NCBI GenBank assembly: GCA_009700715.1
Contig: WLLM01000003.1
Span: 1-24,984, forward strand
Direction: 5' to 3'
Length of the DNA stretch: 24,984 nt
Source: Actinomycetota bacterium
Lineage (GTDB): Bacteria; Actinomycetota; Actinomycetes; Nanopelagicales; Nanopelagicaceae
Shown here: positions 6,929 through 15,687 of the stretch, in pieces
Layout of the letters: every line of letters starts with the position of its first letter
Position numbering within the stretch: the stretch's first letter is position 1
Made by a program: the position numbers and the translations under genes
Notes under the pieces: generated by a model
What the model was told of the DNA's origin: nothing
Databases searched by the model: none
What the model saw: only the letters and a program-made list of their open reading frames with translations

Positions 6929-7458
6929 TAGATGATTGCTCCCCGTGGAAACGCGGTGCCAGTGCTGGAATGGCAGTCATATCCATTTGGATTCTTGGCT
7001 AAATATTTCTGATGGTATTCCTCAGCCAAGAAGTAGGTGACGCCAGTTGCATCCAATAATTCAGTAACGATGGGGCCGATGCCATCGGCAGTTAAGGCGC
7101 TTTGGTAGAGATCCCTGGTTGCGAGCGCTTCTTCCATCTGTGCTGCGGTGGTTGTGTAAATTGCGCTTCGATATTGAGTACCGATATCGCCACCTTGGGC
7201 ATTTAGTGAAGTTGGATCATGCATCGTCCAAAATTCTTCAAGTAATCGGCGATAAGAAACGATCTTCTGATCAAATTCAACGCAAACCATTTCGGCATGG
7301 CCAGTAGAACCTGTGCAAACTTCTTCATAGCTTGGATTTGCAGTTGTTCCACCCATGTATCCAACGCTGGTATTAACAACTCCATCAATCTTCCAGAATC
7401 GCCGTTCGGCTCCCCAGAAACAGCCTGTTGCAAAATATGCCTTTTCCATAGCGCGCAT
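6928..7458 (-). CDS. msrA: Peptide methionine (S)-S-oxide reductase MsrA
   Basis: This 176-residue protein reduces S-methionine sulfoxide. The catalytic motif GCFWGAE has Cys13, followed by VGYMGG, GHAEMVCVEFD and the C-terminal NGYDCHSS with the resolving Cys162. Family members often start a few residues before the active site, so the internal ATG at 7449 (MEKAYFATGCFWG) may be the true start. GAAAGA lies about 10 bases before it but only 1-2 bases before the ATG at 7458. It is the first gene of an msrA-msrB pair whose upstream region runs toward the divergent tRNA-Arg gene. Confidence 0.96.
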   Translation of the reverse strand: MRAMEKAYFATGCFWGAERRFWKIDGVVNTSVGYMGGTTANPSYEEVCTGSTGHAEMVCVEFDQKIVSYRRLLEEFWTMHDPTSLNAQGGDIGTQYRSAIYTTTAAQMEEALATRDLYQSALTADGIGPIVTELLDATGVTYFLAEEYHQKYLAKNPNGYDCHSSTGTAFPRGAII

Positions 7459-7510
7459 TCTTTCAGGTGATGGCCAATCCTGCTCAGTTAGGTAACCTTG
7501 ACCTACCTGC

Positions 7511-7582
7511 GCCCCCGTAGCTCAGGGGATAGAGCACCGCCCTCCGGAGGCGGGTGCACAGGTTCGATTCCTGTCGGGGGCA
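7511..7582 (+). tRNA. tRNA-Arg (anticodon CCG)
   Basis: The 72 bases fold into a full cloverleaf: acceptor arm GCCCCCG pairing with CGGGGGC, D arm GCTC/GAGC, anticodon arm CCGCC/GGCGG with loop CTCCGGA giving anticodon CCG, and T arm ACAGG/CCTGT with loop TTCGATT. The discriminator base is A; CCA is not encoded (CG follows). It would read the arginine codon CGG. It lies between divergent msrA and whiB1. I could not identify a convincing promoter or terminator for it. Confidence 0.97.
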
Positions 7583-7731
7583 CGCGACCTAAATCACCTC
7601 TACTTTATGAAATCTCTTTCCTTTCATCCTTGTTTATCAACCAAGTAACAGGGAGAATTACCTACTTACGCGGAATGATTTAGATCTTGTCGCGTCTTAA
7701 ATTTAAGTTCATTATCTAAAGGAGTTGAACC

Positions 7732-8001
7732 ATGGATTGGCGACATCAATCAGCGTGCCGCGATGAAGATCCAGAGCTCTTCTTCCCAGTTGGAAATACC
7801 GGTCCAGCGCTAACCCAAATCGAAGAGGCAAAGAAAGTCTGCAACCGCTGTGTTGTTAAAGATGCTTGCTTGGCTTGGGCGCTAGAAAGCGGACAAGATG
7901 CCGGAGTATGGGGTGGACTTTCTGAAGATGAACGTCGCGCTCTTAAGCGTCGCGCTGCTCGTAATCGTGCTCGCATGATGGAGCAGAACAACTCCAATTA
8001 A
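7732..8001 (+). CDS. whiB1: WhiB1-type iron-sulfur transcription factor
   Basis: This 89-residue protein begins MDWRHQSACRDEDPELFFPV, almost the same as mycobacterial WhiB1. Four cysteines for a 4Fe-4S cluster are present (Cys9, Cys37, Cys40, Cys46), followed by the GVWGG turn (58-62) and a basic C-terminal helix KRRAARNRAR. WhiB1 is a nitric-oxide-sensitive regulator that binds the primary sigma factor in Mycobacterium; the same role is inferred here. A strong Shine-Dalgarno, AAAGGAG (7718-7724), lies 7 bases before the ATG. The 149 bases between the tRNA and this gene hold no promoter I trust. It converges on pdtaS with 10 bases between, the same arrangement as Rv3219/Rv3220c. Confidence 0.97.
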   Translation: MDWRHQSACRDEDPELFFPVGNTGPALTQIEEAKKVCNRCVVKDACLAWALESGQDAGVWGGLSEDERRALKRRAARNRARMMEQNNSN

Positions 8002-8011
8002 TTTCTGGCTA

Positions 8012-9481
8012 TTAGACCGGAAAAGTTAGACGCGCTTCTGTTCCTGATGGGGTTCTGACCAGATCAATATTTCCGCGCAATTCGTTCTCGGTTAATGTGC
8101 GCACAATTTGCAAGCCAAGATTTGATGATTGCGCCAATGAGAAACCTTCAGGCAATCCGATGCCATCGTCAAAAATGGTTATCTGCGCATCACCTTCATT
8201 TCGCGAGACACTTATAGTCAAATGATTTCCTGATTCAGCGAGCCCGTGTTCCAAAGCGTTATGGATTAACTCCGTAACAACTAGCGAGAGCGGAGTTGCA
8301 ATACGCGGATCTAAAGCGCCGAGTTCACCGTTACGGGATATCTGCAACTCCCCCATTCGTGGACTCAAATCCAAAGCGTGCGATACCAATCTGCTTAAAA
8401 CATCATCGAAGGCAACTGAAGCTTCGGCGCTACTGGAAAGCGTTTCATGAACCAGTGCAATTGAGGCGATGCGGCGCACTGCTTCGTTAAGCGCTGCGCT
8501 GGCGGCAGGGTCTTCGATGCGGCGTGATTGCAGGCGCAATAGCGCAGAGACCGTCTGTAGATTGTTCTTAACTCGATGGTGAATCTCGCGAATAGTGGCA
8601 TCTTTTGTAACCAGCTCGCGTTCGCGTCGGCGGAGTTCTGTCACATTTTGTAGCAAAACGATTGCGCCGATGCGATCGCCGCCTGCTAGTAGCGGCAGCG
8701 CTAATAGATCTACCGTGCCACCACTATTTTCAATTTCCACTCGTCGCAGAGCTTTTCCGCTCAAACCAACTTCTAGCGCTTCTTCATGGGCATCTAGTTT
8801 CACCAAAGAAACGCTTCGGGCCACTTCACCTAAATTATTTCCTTCAAGTTCTCCGGACCATCCCATGCGGCTAAAGGCAGATTTAGCATTTGGGCTGGCA
8901 TAAATAATTGCGCCATTGATATCTAGGCGAATTAACCCATCGCCGACTCGAACTGCAGGATCAAAGTTTTCACTGTGCTCGGTATATGGAAAAGTACCCT
9001 CGGCAACCATTCGATATACGTTATGCGCTACTTCGCGATAATTTAATTCCAAGCGACTTGGTTGACGCATTAATTCAGCATTTCGATGGCGTGAAATCAC
9101 CGCGATTACTTGTTCATCGAGAATTACCGGAATTGTTTCTTCCTTAATGTAAATATCACCAAATTTTTCTGGTTCAGCATCACGAATAATCTCTGCTCCA
9201 GATAGCGCCTGATCGATACGAGGACGCGCGCCCCAGGTGATTTCTTCACCGATTAAATCTTGCATAAAAACAGTTGCGGCAGTTGTTGGGCGAATATGGG
9301 CAACTGCCACATAGCCGGAAGGCCAAGATTTAAAATCTTTACGTAGCGGAACCCAGAGAATTAAATCTGCGAAAGAAAGATCTGCTAAAAGTTGCCAATC
9401 GGCGGTTAATTCGCGAATTCTTCGTATTTGTTCATCTGATAACGAACTGCGATCACGTAATAACTCTTTGAGCTTAGCCAT
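8012..9481 (-). CDS. pdtaS: PdtaS-type sensor histidine kinase (HisKA_2)
   Basis: This 489-residue protein has no membrane segment, so it is cytosolic. An N-terminal GAF-like domain (about 1-150) is followed by a PAS region (about 175-285, including VRVGDGLIRLDINGAIIYAS), a HisKA_2 dimerisation motif IREIHHRVKNNLQTVSALLR with the phospho-acceptor at His301/302 (probably 302), and a HATPase_c domain with VTELIHNALEHG and IFDDGIGLPEG. This is the order of Mycobacterium PdtaS, which signals to the RNA-binding antiterminator PdtaR; no pdtaR is in this window. AAAGGGA inside the end of the upstream gene serves as its ribosome binding site, 8 bases before the ATG. The gap to the upstream DUF6912 gene is 3 bases. 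Confidence 0.94.
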   Translation of the reverse strand: MAKLKELLRDRSSLSDEQIRRIRELTADWQLLADLSFADLILWVPLRKDFKSWPSGYVAVAHIRPTTAATVFMQDLIGEEITWGARPRIDQALSGAEIIRDAEPEKFGDIYIKEETIPVILDEQVIAVISRHRNAELMRQPSRLELNYREVAHNVYRMVAEGTFPYTEHSENFDPAVRVGDGLIRLDINGAIIYASPNAKSAFSRMGWSGELEGNNLGEVARSVSLVKLDAHEEALEVGLSGKALRRVEIENSGGTVDLLALPLLAGGDRIGAIVLLQNVTELRRRERELVTKDATIREIHHRVKNNLQTVSALLRLQSRRIEDPAASAALNEAVRRIASIALVHETLSSSAEASVAFDDVLSRLVSHALDLSPRMGELQISRNGELGALDPRIATPLSLVVTELIHNALEHGLAESGNHLTISVSRNEGDAQITIFDDGIGLPEGFSLAQSSNLGLQIVRTLTENELRGNIDLVRTPSGTEARLTFPV

Positions 9482-9484
9482 CGT

Positions 9485-9880
9485 TTAAATCCCTTTAAGC
9501 CACTGATCAAGCGCAAGCGAAATTTCCTGAGTTGCAAACCATGTTAATTCTTCGCCATCAGGAGAGACTGAAAACGCACATTGCACGCTCTCCCACTTTG
9601 CAGCCTCTTTCAAAAGCACAAAGTTTTCACCATGTTCAGAAATTTCTTGGTCTGTTACTTCTAGCGCCAGAATAAATCCCAAGCGATCGCTATCTTCACG
9701 CATTTCGAGGGCTTCATCGGCGGCCAACATGGATAGGAGATATTCGCCCTCTTCTTCATCCATTTCACTATTAGCTGTTAAGAATTTTATGGTTGGCGCG
9801 TACAAAGGGCCGCATTCCATCGATTGATTAGCCAAAAATGAAGCTATCTCATCGACAGTGACTGGCAAATATCCGCGCAT
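9485..9880 (-). CDS. DUF6912-type conserved actinobacterial protein
   Basis: This 131-residue soluble protein begins MRGYLPVTVDEIASFL and has a middle stretch DEEEGEYLLSMLAADEALEM followed by LGFILALEVTD. The layout resembles the actinobacterial DUF6912 family, recalled from memory and not searched. Function is unknown. It is rich in Glu and Asp and lacks membrane segments. Its end overlaps the binding site for pdtaS translation, so the two are probably co-expressed. The 33 bases before its ATG show no Shine-Dalgarno, though TATACC stands 9 bases before the ATG and might support near-leaderless transcription (weak). Confidence 0.7.
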   Translation of the reverse strand: MRGYLPVTVDEIASFLANQSMECGPLYAPTIKFLTANSEMDEEEGEYLLSMLAADEALEMREDSDRLGFILALEVTDQEISEHGENFVLLKEAAKWESVQCAFSVSPDGEELTWFATQEISLALDQWLKGI

Positions 9881-9913
9881 AAAGCCAAGGGTATAAGAGA
9901 TTGCCGAAAAGAT

Positions 9914-11008
9914 TTACTTGCGCGATTTGCCGCCTAACGCCTGTGCGATAGTAAGAATTTCTCTCCGTAACGCCCCGCGTTCGCTAACTTGGACCAGAGT
10001 AGATCGCTCAGCAATTGCGGCTTGGCAAGCGCGTTGATCCCATGGGAGGCTCCAATTTGAACCTGAATCAGCGAAGGATTTTTCTAATATTTCAAGTTTT
10101 TTACTCTCTTTGATGGGTGAAAGAGTCTTGATGTGGTGAATTTTTGTACGAGGCGAGAGCTTGCTTGCGCTCTGCATAAAGTCGTCAGAACATTTCTGAG
10201 TTAAAAGCTCGGAATTTGAAATCACACAGAAGTCCGCAGCGTTTCGACTAGCCCAGATCTTCATAACAGAACTCCACCGTCGATCTGATAAATCACTGGC
10301 TAGATAAGTTACCGAACCAAGGTCGATAATGATCTGATCAAAGTAATTGCCAGCCTCATTAACTAATTGATCGAAAGTTTTCATCTTTTCTTGAGTCAAC
10401 TCCAGCGCTGATAAGTTGGGAGCGATTTCTATCCACGTCGCTTCTCGCGCCAGATGGCGAATATCCAGAAGCGTGGCTATCGCAGGCGCCGGAAAGTTGG
10501 CGTCTATAAGAAGTGTTTTAAAACCCATGAGGGCGAACTCTTGCGAGAGATTAATTGCAAAGGTCGTATTGCCGGTTGAATGGCGAACGCCTCCTACTGC
10601 GATCACACGGGCCCGAAGGTCTAATGGAGCATGAATTAGCGGCGCTCTGCCGCTAGCTGCGCGGATATTTTCCAGAATGACTGATAACAACTCCTCAGGA
10701 GACTTCGGACGGGGAAAGATATTTGCAAAACCGCGATCACTTTCGGCCTCATCAGCAAATCCAAAAACCAATACTTCTTCCTTGGCGATTTCCGCTAAAT
10801 CACTCTTATTGGCGCCTGGTAAATCTGTAGAAAAGATCACAAGTATTTTTTGATTTTGCTGATTTTTCAAAGCCATTTGGAGTTCTGAGAAATCTAATGC
10901 GCGAGAAACAACGCTCCAACCCTGGCTAAAAAGCGCACTAGAAACCAACCCTTCAAATTCGGGATCCGAAATAGCGGTGATTACATTCGGAGGTTCGAGA
11001 ATATCCAT
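9914..11008 (-). CDS. CpaE/MinD-like ATPase with degenerate P-loop
   Basis: This 364-residue protein has an N-terminal receiver-like region without obvious phosphorylation chemistry (about 8-115) and a SIMIBI-type ATPase domain from about 133. The P-loop reads AVGGVRHSTGNTTFAINL (137-154): where ParA/MinD have GKGGVGKT or CpaE has GGVGTTT, this has an inserted RHS and Asn instead of Lys. The switch region LLIDANFPAPAIATLL (Asp169) and Walker B-like FDQIIIDLGS (Asp229) are recognisable. CpaE proteins help assemble Tad/Flp pili. The only companion here is the SAF/CpaB-like gene 3 bases upstream; no TadA ATPase, TadB/C or pilin is in the window. A localisation or secretion role is inferred, and real ATP binding is uncertain. 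Confidence 0.78.
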   Translation of the reverse strand: MDILEPPNVITAISDPEFEGLVSSALFSQGWSVVSRALDFSELQMALKNQQNQKILVIFSTDLPGANKSDLAEIAKEEVLVFGFADEAESDRGFANIFPRPKSPEELLSVILENIRAASGRAPLIHAPLDLRARVIAVGGVRHSTGNTTFAINLSQEFALMGFKTLLIDANFPAPAIATLLDIRHLAREATWIEIAPNLSALELTQEKMKTFDQLVNEAGNYFDQIIIDLGSVTYLASDLSDRRWSSVMKIWASRNAADFCVISNSELLTQKCSDDFMQSASKLSPRTKIHHIKTLSPIKESKKLEILEKSFADSGSNWSLPWDQRACQAAIAERSTLVQVSERGALRREILTIAQALGGKSRK

Positions 11009-11011
11009 GGG

Positions 11012-11614
11012 CTAAGCCATCGCTCGAACAATTACCAGTCGACCGCTAACGGTTGAATTTAATAGTTCGATTATTTGGGAATCGAACAGCGAAATTGTTA
11101 GAGCCACTTCGGATGAGAAATTTGCTGATTTACGATCGATGGATCGGATATATGCGCCCACTACAACTACTTCAGGTATTCCTATCTGAACTCCACCCAT
11201 TGTTGACTCTGGGACCCAATAGATATTTACCGCTTCTCCAATGGAAATATCCACCGGTAAATCAGCGCTTCGAACGGCGATAGGAACCTGTTGTGCGCGT
11301 TTTGTTGGCGGGAGATCACTAACTTCGTTTATGGAAATCAGCTCACCTTCGTTCTGGGCTCTGATCAAATAGCTACCAACTAATTGGGTTTGGCTCGAAA
11401 TATATTTGGAGGTTCTATCCCCAAGAGCAACTTTCGTTAGCGAGATATCGCTTTCAGTTATTTCGGTTCCAGGCGCAAGTGATTTATTTGCAATCCAGAA
11501 CGAATCTGTGCGATTGCCGAGCGCCGTTAAGGCAAGTGCCGAAATAATCGCTGCTGCAAAAAGTGAGATCGCTACTATAAATCGAGTCTGTGCCGCCTTC
11601 TTCTGTGTATTCAT
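11012..11614 (-). CDS. SAF-domain membrane-anchored protein (CpaB/RcpC-like)
   Basis: This 200-residue protein has a short cytoplasmic start, one membrane segment at about 12-33 and a SAF domain at about 38-100. The typical SAF phrasing is present: IANKSLAPGTEITESDISL, followed by LVGSYLIRAQNEGELISINE. The rest (about 110-200) is beta-rich and would lie outside the membrane. SAF proteins of the CpaB/RcpC type act in pilus assembly or bind cell-wall glycan; their membership in Tad systems is established, but no other Tad gene is seen here. It leads a tight run with the CpaE-like ATPase (3-base gap). The 124-base space to the divergent DUF6459 gene holds no promoter I would defend. Confidence 0.8.
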   Translation of the reverse strand: MNTQKKAAQTRFIVAISLFAAAIISALALTALGNRTDSFWIANKSLAPGTEITESDISLTKVALGDRTSKYISSQTQLVGSYLIRAQNEGELISINEVSDLPPTKRAQQVPIAVRSADLPVDISIGEAVNIYWVPESTMGGVQIGIPEVVVVGAYIRSIDRKSANFSSEVALTISLFDSQIIELLNSTVSGRLVIVRAMA

Positions 11615-11738
11615 AGTTGCGTACTAAATGCCATCGCCTGACATTCAACGAATCTTTATCCACAGTCGTACTTTCGGATGAGGAAACTTCATACTTTCTA
11701 AGGGTGAATTCATCGCCGGCTGCAGCAATTGTGCCCAC

Positions 11739-12278
11739 ATGACAACACAACAAGAATTTTTTAGCCAGAAGCGCGAACTCCGTTTGATTTCCAGTAGCGA
11801 AGATCCAGCGCTTTGGACCCATCCTCAACTAGATCTTTACTCACTGGCTGAACTCGCTGAAAAGCGAAAGTTTGAACCTTTGCCTGAACAGCGCGCCAAA
11901 CTTTATTTGGTACCAACAAATTTTGGAGAAGAGTACGAGCCCGGCTTTGAACCGATGCCAACATCTGCCGAAGAACTTCCCGAACTACATACTTGGACCA
12001 TGAAATTTGCAGTTAGCGTCGTTGAGATTTGGGCCGGACGTCGCCAACCTGCACAGTTAATTTCCCGCTGTCATCGCCATATTTATATGCAGCTTCTTAA
12101 GCAAGTGGGAAGCCAGAAAGAGATCGGCAGAATAAGAACGATTCATCAAAGTGAACCGCTAGATGGCATTTGTGAATCTACGGTAACCGTTAGGTACGGG
12201 GATCGTTTACGCGCAATGGTTATCCGCTTTGAGGGCGTTGATAAGCGTTGGTTATGTACCGAGCTTCGTTTACTTTAA
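11739..12278 (+). CDS. DUF6459 (Rv3235-type) conserved actinobacterial protein
   Basis: This encodes 179 residues. The N-terminal 80 are acidic and probably disordered; the C-terminal half carries the family signature: [20 protein letters not shown] (86-105), then [10 protein letters not shown], a beta-strand [20 protein letters not shown] and a closing [10 protein letters not shown]. The same family occurs near secA in other Actinobacteria (Rv3235 in M. tuberculosis), so a link with export is often suggested but not shown. No Shine-Dalgarno precedes the ATG at 11739, so leaderless initiation is possible. Its TAA overlaps the secA TAA on the other strand (shared TTAA at 12275-12278), leaving no room for a separate terminator. 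Confidence 0.85.
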   Translation: MTTQQEFFSQKRELRLISSSEDPALWTHPQLDLYSLAELAEKRKFEPLPEQRAKLYLVPTNFGEEYEPGFEPMPTSAEELPELHTWTMKFAVSVVEIWAGRRQPAQLISRCHRHIYMQLLKQVGSQKEIGRIRTIHQSEPLDGICESTVTVRYGDRLRAMVIRFEGVDKRWLCTELRLL

Positions 12279-14947
12279 GCAGCGCCGTGGCAGCGTTTAA
12301 ATTTCTTGCCAGATCCGCAAGGGCATTGCGCATTGCGTGAAATCTCGCCCTTGGTAGAAACTCCAGATTCGTCTGCTGCGGTGTACTGAAGTGCAGCAGT
12401 ATCGGTTGGCTTCTCAGAGATTCCGGCGGCTTTAACTTCGCTACCATCGCCTTCAACAGTTACTTGAACGTTAAATACAAGGCTCGCTAGCTCTTCTTTG
12501 ATTCCATCCATCATGGCAGAGAAGAGTTCGTAACCTTCACGCTGGTATTCGACAAGTGGATCACGTTGCGCCATAGCGCGAAGGCCGATTCCTTCTTGCA
12601 GATAATCCATCTCGTAAAGATGTTCGCGCCACTTGCGATCTAGTACTGAGAGCAATACCTTTCGCTCAAGTTCGCGCAGAACGTTTTCTCCAAGTTCGGA
12701 TTGGCGCTTTTCATACGCCGCTGTGGCATCTTCGAGAATTTCATTTGCTAGGTAATCAGCGTCAATTGCTGCACGAGAACCCACCTTGGCAACGAGTTCT
12801 TCAGGTGTGAAACCAATTGGATAGATCAATTTCAGTGCTTGCCAGAGGCGATCGAGATCCCAATCTTCGCCAAATCCTTCAGCGGTTTCAGCGTTTACAT
12901 AGGCAACCAAGGTATCGGCCAAGAATGTCTGTACCTGCTTTGAAATATCTTCACCTTCAAGAACTAGACGTCGCTCGCCATAAATGACTTCGCGCTGGCG
13001 GTTCATGACATCGTCATATTTAAGAACGTTCTTTCGGATTTCAAAGTTCTGCGCTTCCACCTGAGTCTGCGCTGAACGAATCGCGTTACTGACCATCTTG
13101 GATTCGATTGGCGCATCATCAGGTAGCCCTGCTGCAGATAAGAATCGTTCAACAAGTGCTGAGTTAAAGCGACGCATTAGTTCGTCTTGGAGGGAAAGAT
13201 AGAAACGAGATTCGCCAGGATCTCCTTGGCGACCAGAACGACCGCGCAACTGGTTATCGATACGACGTGATTCGTGGCGTTCAGTACCAAGAACGTAGAG
13301 ACCGCCAAGTGAAATAACTTCTTCATGCCCCATTGCTACAGCAGCCTTCTGCTTTGCAATTTCTTCTGGCCATGCTGCTTCGTATTCGGTTGGGTTATCC
13401 ACTGGAGATAATCCGCGACGCTGAAGTTCGAAGTCAGCCATAAATTCTGGGTTTCCACCGAGCATGATGTCGGTACCGCGACCGGCCATATTGGTTGCAA
13501 CGGTCACAGCACCGCGCACACCTGCACGCGCAATGATTGATGCTTCGCGCTCGTGGTGCTTTGCATTAAGAACTTCGTGAGGAATTCCGGACTTCTTTAG
13601 TAGCGCCGAAAGCTCTTCTGATTTTTCAACAGAAACAGTTCCGACAAGAACCGGTTGGCCTTTGCGATGGCGTTCTACAATATCTTGAGTAACGGCGATG
13701 AACTTTCCGAGTTCGGTCTTGTAAACCAAATCCGCTTGATCAATTCGCTGCATTGGACGATTTGTTGGGATTGGAACTACACCGAGCTTATAGATTTGAT
13801 GAAATTCAGATGCCTCAGTCATCGCAGTACCAGTCATACCCGAAATAGTTTCGTAGAGTCGGAAATAGTTCTGCAAGGTAATAGTTGCCAAGGTCTGGTT
13901 TTCATCCTTGATATCAATGCGTTCTTTCGCTTCCAGAGCCTGGTGCAGACCTTCGCTGTAACGACGTCCAGCCAACATGCGCCCGGTGTGCTCGTCAACA
14001 ATCAAAAGCTCACCGTTCATGACTACATAATCTTTATCGCGCTTAAATAGCTCTTTAGCGCGAACTGAGTTATTGAGATAGCCAATAAGCGTTGTGTTCG
14101 CTGCTTCGTAGAGGTTTTCAATCTTAAGAAGTTCTTCTACCTTGGTAACGCCATCTTCGAGAATGCCGATGGTCTTCTTCTTCTCATCTACTTCATAGTG
14201 AGTATCGCGCTGTAATTTGTCGGCGATATTTGCAAATTCTACGTACCACTTAGTGGCCTTATCCGCTGGTCCGCTAATGATCAAAGGTGTACGAGCTTCG
14301 TCGATCAAAATTGAGTCAACTTCATCGACTACCGCGAAGAAGTGATCGCGCTGAACACAGTCATCAAGTGACCAAGCCATGTTGTCGCGTAAGTAATCAA
14401 ATCCAAATTCGTTATTGGTTCCGTAAGTAATATCTGAGTTATATGCCGCACGACGTTCGGCAGGAGTCATGCTATTTACGATTACTCCAACTGATAAACC
14501 TAGGAAGCGATGGATACGTCCCATCCATTCGCTATCGCGTTCGGCTAGATAATCGTTAACGGTAACAACATGCACGCCACGACCAGCAAGCGCATTTAAA
14601 TACGATGGAAGAGTTGCAACGAGAGTTTTACCTTCACCGGTGCGCATTTCCGCGATATTTCCGCGATGCAGCGCAGCGCCACCCATTAACTGAACGTCAT
14701 AGTGGCGTTGACCTAATGTTCGTTTTGCCGCTTCACGCACAACGGCGAATGCTTCAGGCAATAAATCATCGAGTGTGGATCCTGATGCCAAACGCGACTT
14801 AAATTCGGCAGTCTTCGCACGAAGGGCTTCATCAGAGAGAGCGACGATAGAAGGTTCGAAGGCGTTTACTTGATCGACGATCTTGCTTAGCTCGCGAAGG
14901 ATCTTTCCTTCTCCGGCGCGCATGATTCGGTCAATAATCTTTGCCAT
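12275..14947 (-). CDS. secA: Preprotein translocase ATPase SecA (SecA1 type)
   Basis: This 890-residue motor drives unfolded proteins through SecYEG. The helicase-like core has the Walker A segment [15 protein letters not shown] (99-113), [55 protein letters not shown] and [18 protein letters not shown]. The C-terminus has the SEC-C zinc tail [14 protein letters not shown] (Cys875, Cys877, Cys886, His887), which binds lipid and SecB-like partners and marks SecA1 rather than the accessory SecA2. AAAGG lies about 9 bases before the ATG. It follows comF by 40 bases; most Actinobacteria have hpf in that gap. Confidence 0.99.
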   Translation of the reverse strand: MAKIIDRIMRAGEGKILRELSKIVDQVNAFEPSIVALSDEALRAKTAEFKSRLASGSTLDDLLPEAFAVVREAAKRTLGQRHYDVQLMGGAALHRGNIAEMRTGEGKTLVATLPSYLNALAGRGVHVVTVNDYLAERDSEWMGRIHRFLGLSVGVIVNSMTPAERRAAYNSDITYGTNNEFGFDYLRDNMAWSLDDCVQRDHFFAVVDEVDSILIDEARTPLIISGPADKATKWYVEFANIADKLQRDTHYEVDEKKKTIGILEDGVTKVEELLKIENLYEAANTTLIGYLNNSVRAKELFKRDKDYVVMNGELLIVDEHTGRMLAGRRYSEGLHQALEAKERIDIKDENQTLATITLQNYFRLYETISGMTGTAMTEASEFHQIYKLGVVPIPTNRPMQRIDQADLVYKTELGKFIAVTQDIVERHRKGQPVLVGTVSVEKSEELSALLKKSGIPHEVLNAKHHEREASIIARAGVRGAVTVATNMAGRGTDIMLGGNPEFMADFELQRRGLSPVDNPTEYEAAWPEEIAKQKAAVAMGHEEVISLGGLYVLGTERHESRRIDNQLRGRSGRQGDPGESRFYLSLQDELMRRFNSALVERFLSAAGLPDDAPIESKMVSNAIRSAQTQVEAQNFEIRKNVLKYDDVMNRQREVIYGERRLVLEGEDISKQVQTFLADTLVAYVNAETAEGFGEDWDLDRLWQALKLIYPIGFTPEELVAKVGSRAAIDADYLANEILEDATAAYEKRQSELGENVLRELERKVLLSVLDRKWREHLYEMDYLQEGIGLRAMAQRDPLVEYQREGYELFSAMMDGIKEELASLVFNVQVTVEGDGSEVKAAGISEKPTDTAALQYTAADESGVSTKGEISRNAQCPCGSGKKFKRCHGAA

Positions 14948-14983
14948 TCACGACCCTTTCCTTCATTTTCCATCAAATCTAGC

Positions 14984-14999
14984 CCCCTTATCGTAGGGG
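14984..14999 (-). other. Small hairpin over the comF stop codon
   Basis: On the minus strand CCCCT-ACGATA-AGGGG forms a 5-bp GC-rich stem with a 6-base loop, spanning the comF TAA. The following bases (GCTAGATTTGATGG) are not a uridine run, so it is not a standard terminator; a pause or stabilising element ahead of secA is possible. Confidence 0.3.
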
Positions 15000-15647
15000 T
15001 TTAGCCGTACAACTAGTTACCGCGCCAAGCACGGTAAATCCTGCGGTACGCAAGGCCCGGATGGCCTCTGTCAGGGTCGCCCCCGTGGTTATCAGATCAT
15101 CAATAACAATTAATTTGGGGGCGATATTCCCTTGAGAATTCCGGGCTGCAAACTGAGTAGAAACTTCGAAAGCCCCCGAAATATTCTGTGAACGTTCTTC
15201 GATATTTAACTGAGATTGATCCCTAACTTTGCGGCGATGTGAAAGTGGGAATGCTGCGGGAAGTTTCATTTCAGTAGCCAAACTAGATGTTATCTCTTTT
15301 AAGAAATCCCTGCCTCTCTTTCGGGTTGCCGATTTTCTTGAAGGTACCGAAATCAAAGTTCCTGATCCGTAATGGTTTATAAAGTATTGCAAAGAATGTT
15401 TCAGGCCTTTTGAAATTAGCAAATCCGCTGCAAAAATTTGCGATTCTTTAGCACTGAGTAAAACTCTCGAGGCAATTGGCGAGTATTGAACCGCTGACAA
15501 GACCGGAAAGGTACTACCAAGAACGAGAATTTCACGTTTATAGATATGTGGGTGCCAGTTCAATCGGCAAGCAGAACAGATAGAAATGCCTAAACTGGAA
15601 CAGCCAATACAACGCGAAGGAAAGAGAATTTCTGATAATGAAAACAT
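14988..15647 (-). CDS. comF: ComF-family phosphoribosyltransferase-like protein
   Basis: This 219-residue ComF-type protein has two N-terminal zinc CxxC pairs, CIGC (13-16) and CSAC (24-27), an RKRGRDFLKEI patch, an RRKVRDQSQLNIEERSQNI segment with the conserved RxQ, and the PRPP loop LIVIDDLITTGATLTEA. ComF is needed for DNA uptake in naturally competent bacteria; in Actinobacteria the gene is widely kept next to secA and mtrB, with an unproven role. Here it follows mtrB by 40 bases, with lpqB missing from between. An inverted repeat in that gap sits about 11 bases before the ATG, and no strong Shine-Dalgarno is visible. Confidence 0.92.
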   Translation of the reverse strand: MFSLSEILFPSRCIGCSSLGISICSACRLNWHPHIYKREILVLGSTFPVLSAVQYSPIASRVLLSAKESQIFAADLLISKGLKHSLQYFINHYGSGTLISVPSRKSATRKRGRDFLKEITSSLATEMKLPAAFPLSHRRKVRDQSQLNIEERSQNISGAFEVSTQFAARNSQGNIAPKLIVIDDLITTGATLTEAIRALRTAGFTVLGAVTSCTAKPLR

Positions 15648-15658
15648 CGGGTAATTCT

Positions 15659-15673
15659 CTTGAAAAGTTCAAG
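15659..15673 (-). other. Inverted repeat between mtrB and comF
   Basis: CTTGAA-CTT-TTCAAG is a perfect 6-bp stem with a 3-base loop on the minus strand, placed between the mtrB stop and the comF ATG. It could tune readthrough or translation of comF. There is no T-run, so I do not call a terminator. Confidence 0.3.
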
Positions 15674-15687
15674 AAGAAATCGTATTG

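Noticed and set aside
7687..7715. TTGTCG-17-CATTAT as the whiB1 promoter
   Set aside because: The predicted transcript would start inside the AAAGGAG Shine-Dalgarno, so that strong site could not work as seen.
14984..14999. Rho-independent terminator between comF and secA
   Set aside because: The stem is only 5 bp and is not followed by a T-run, and it overlaps the comF stop codon.
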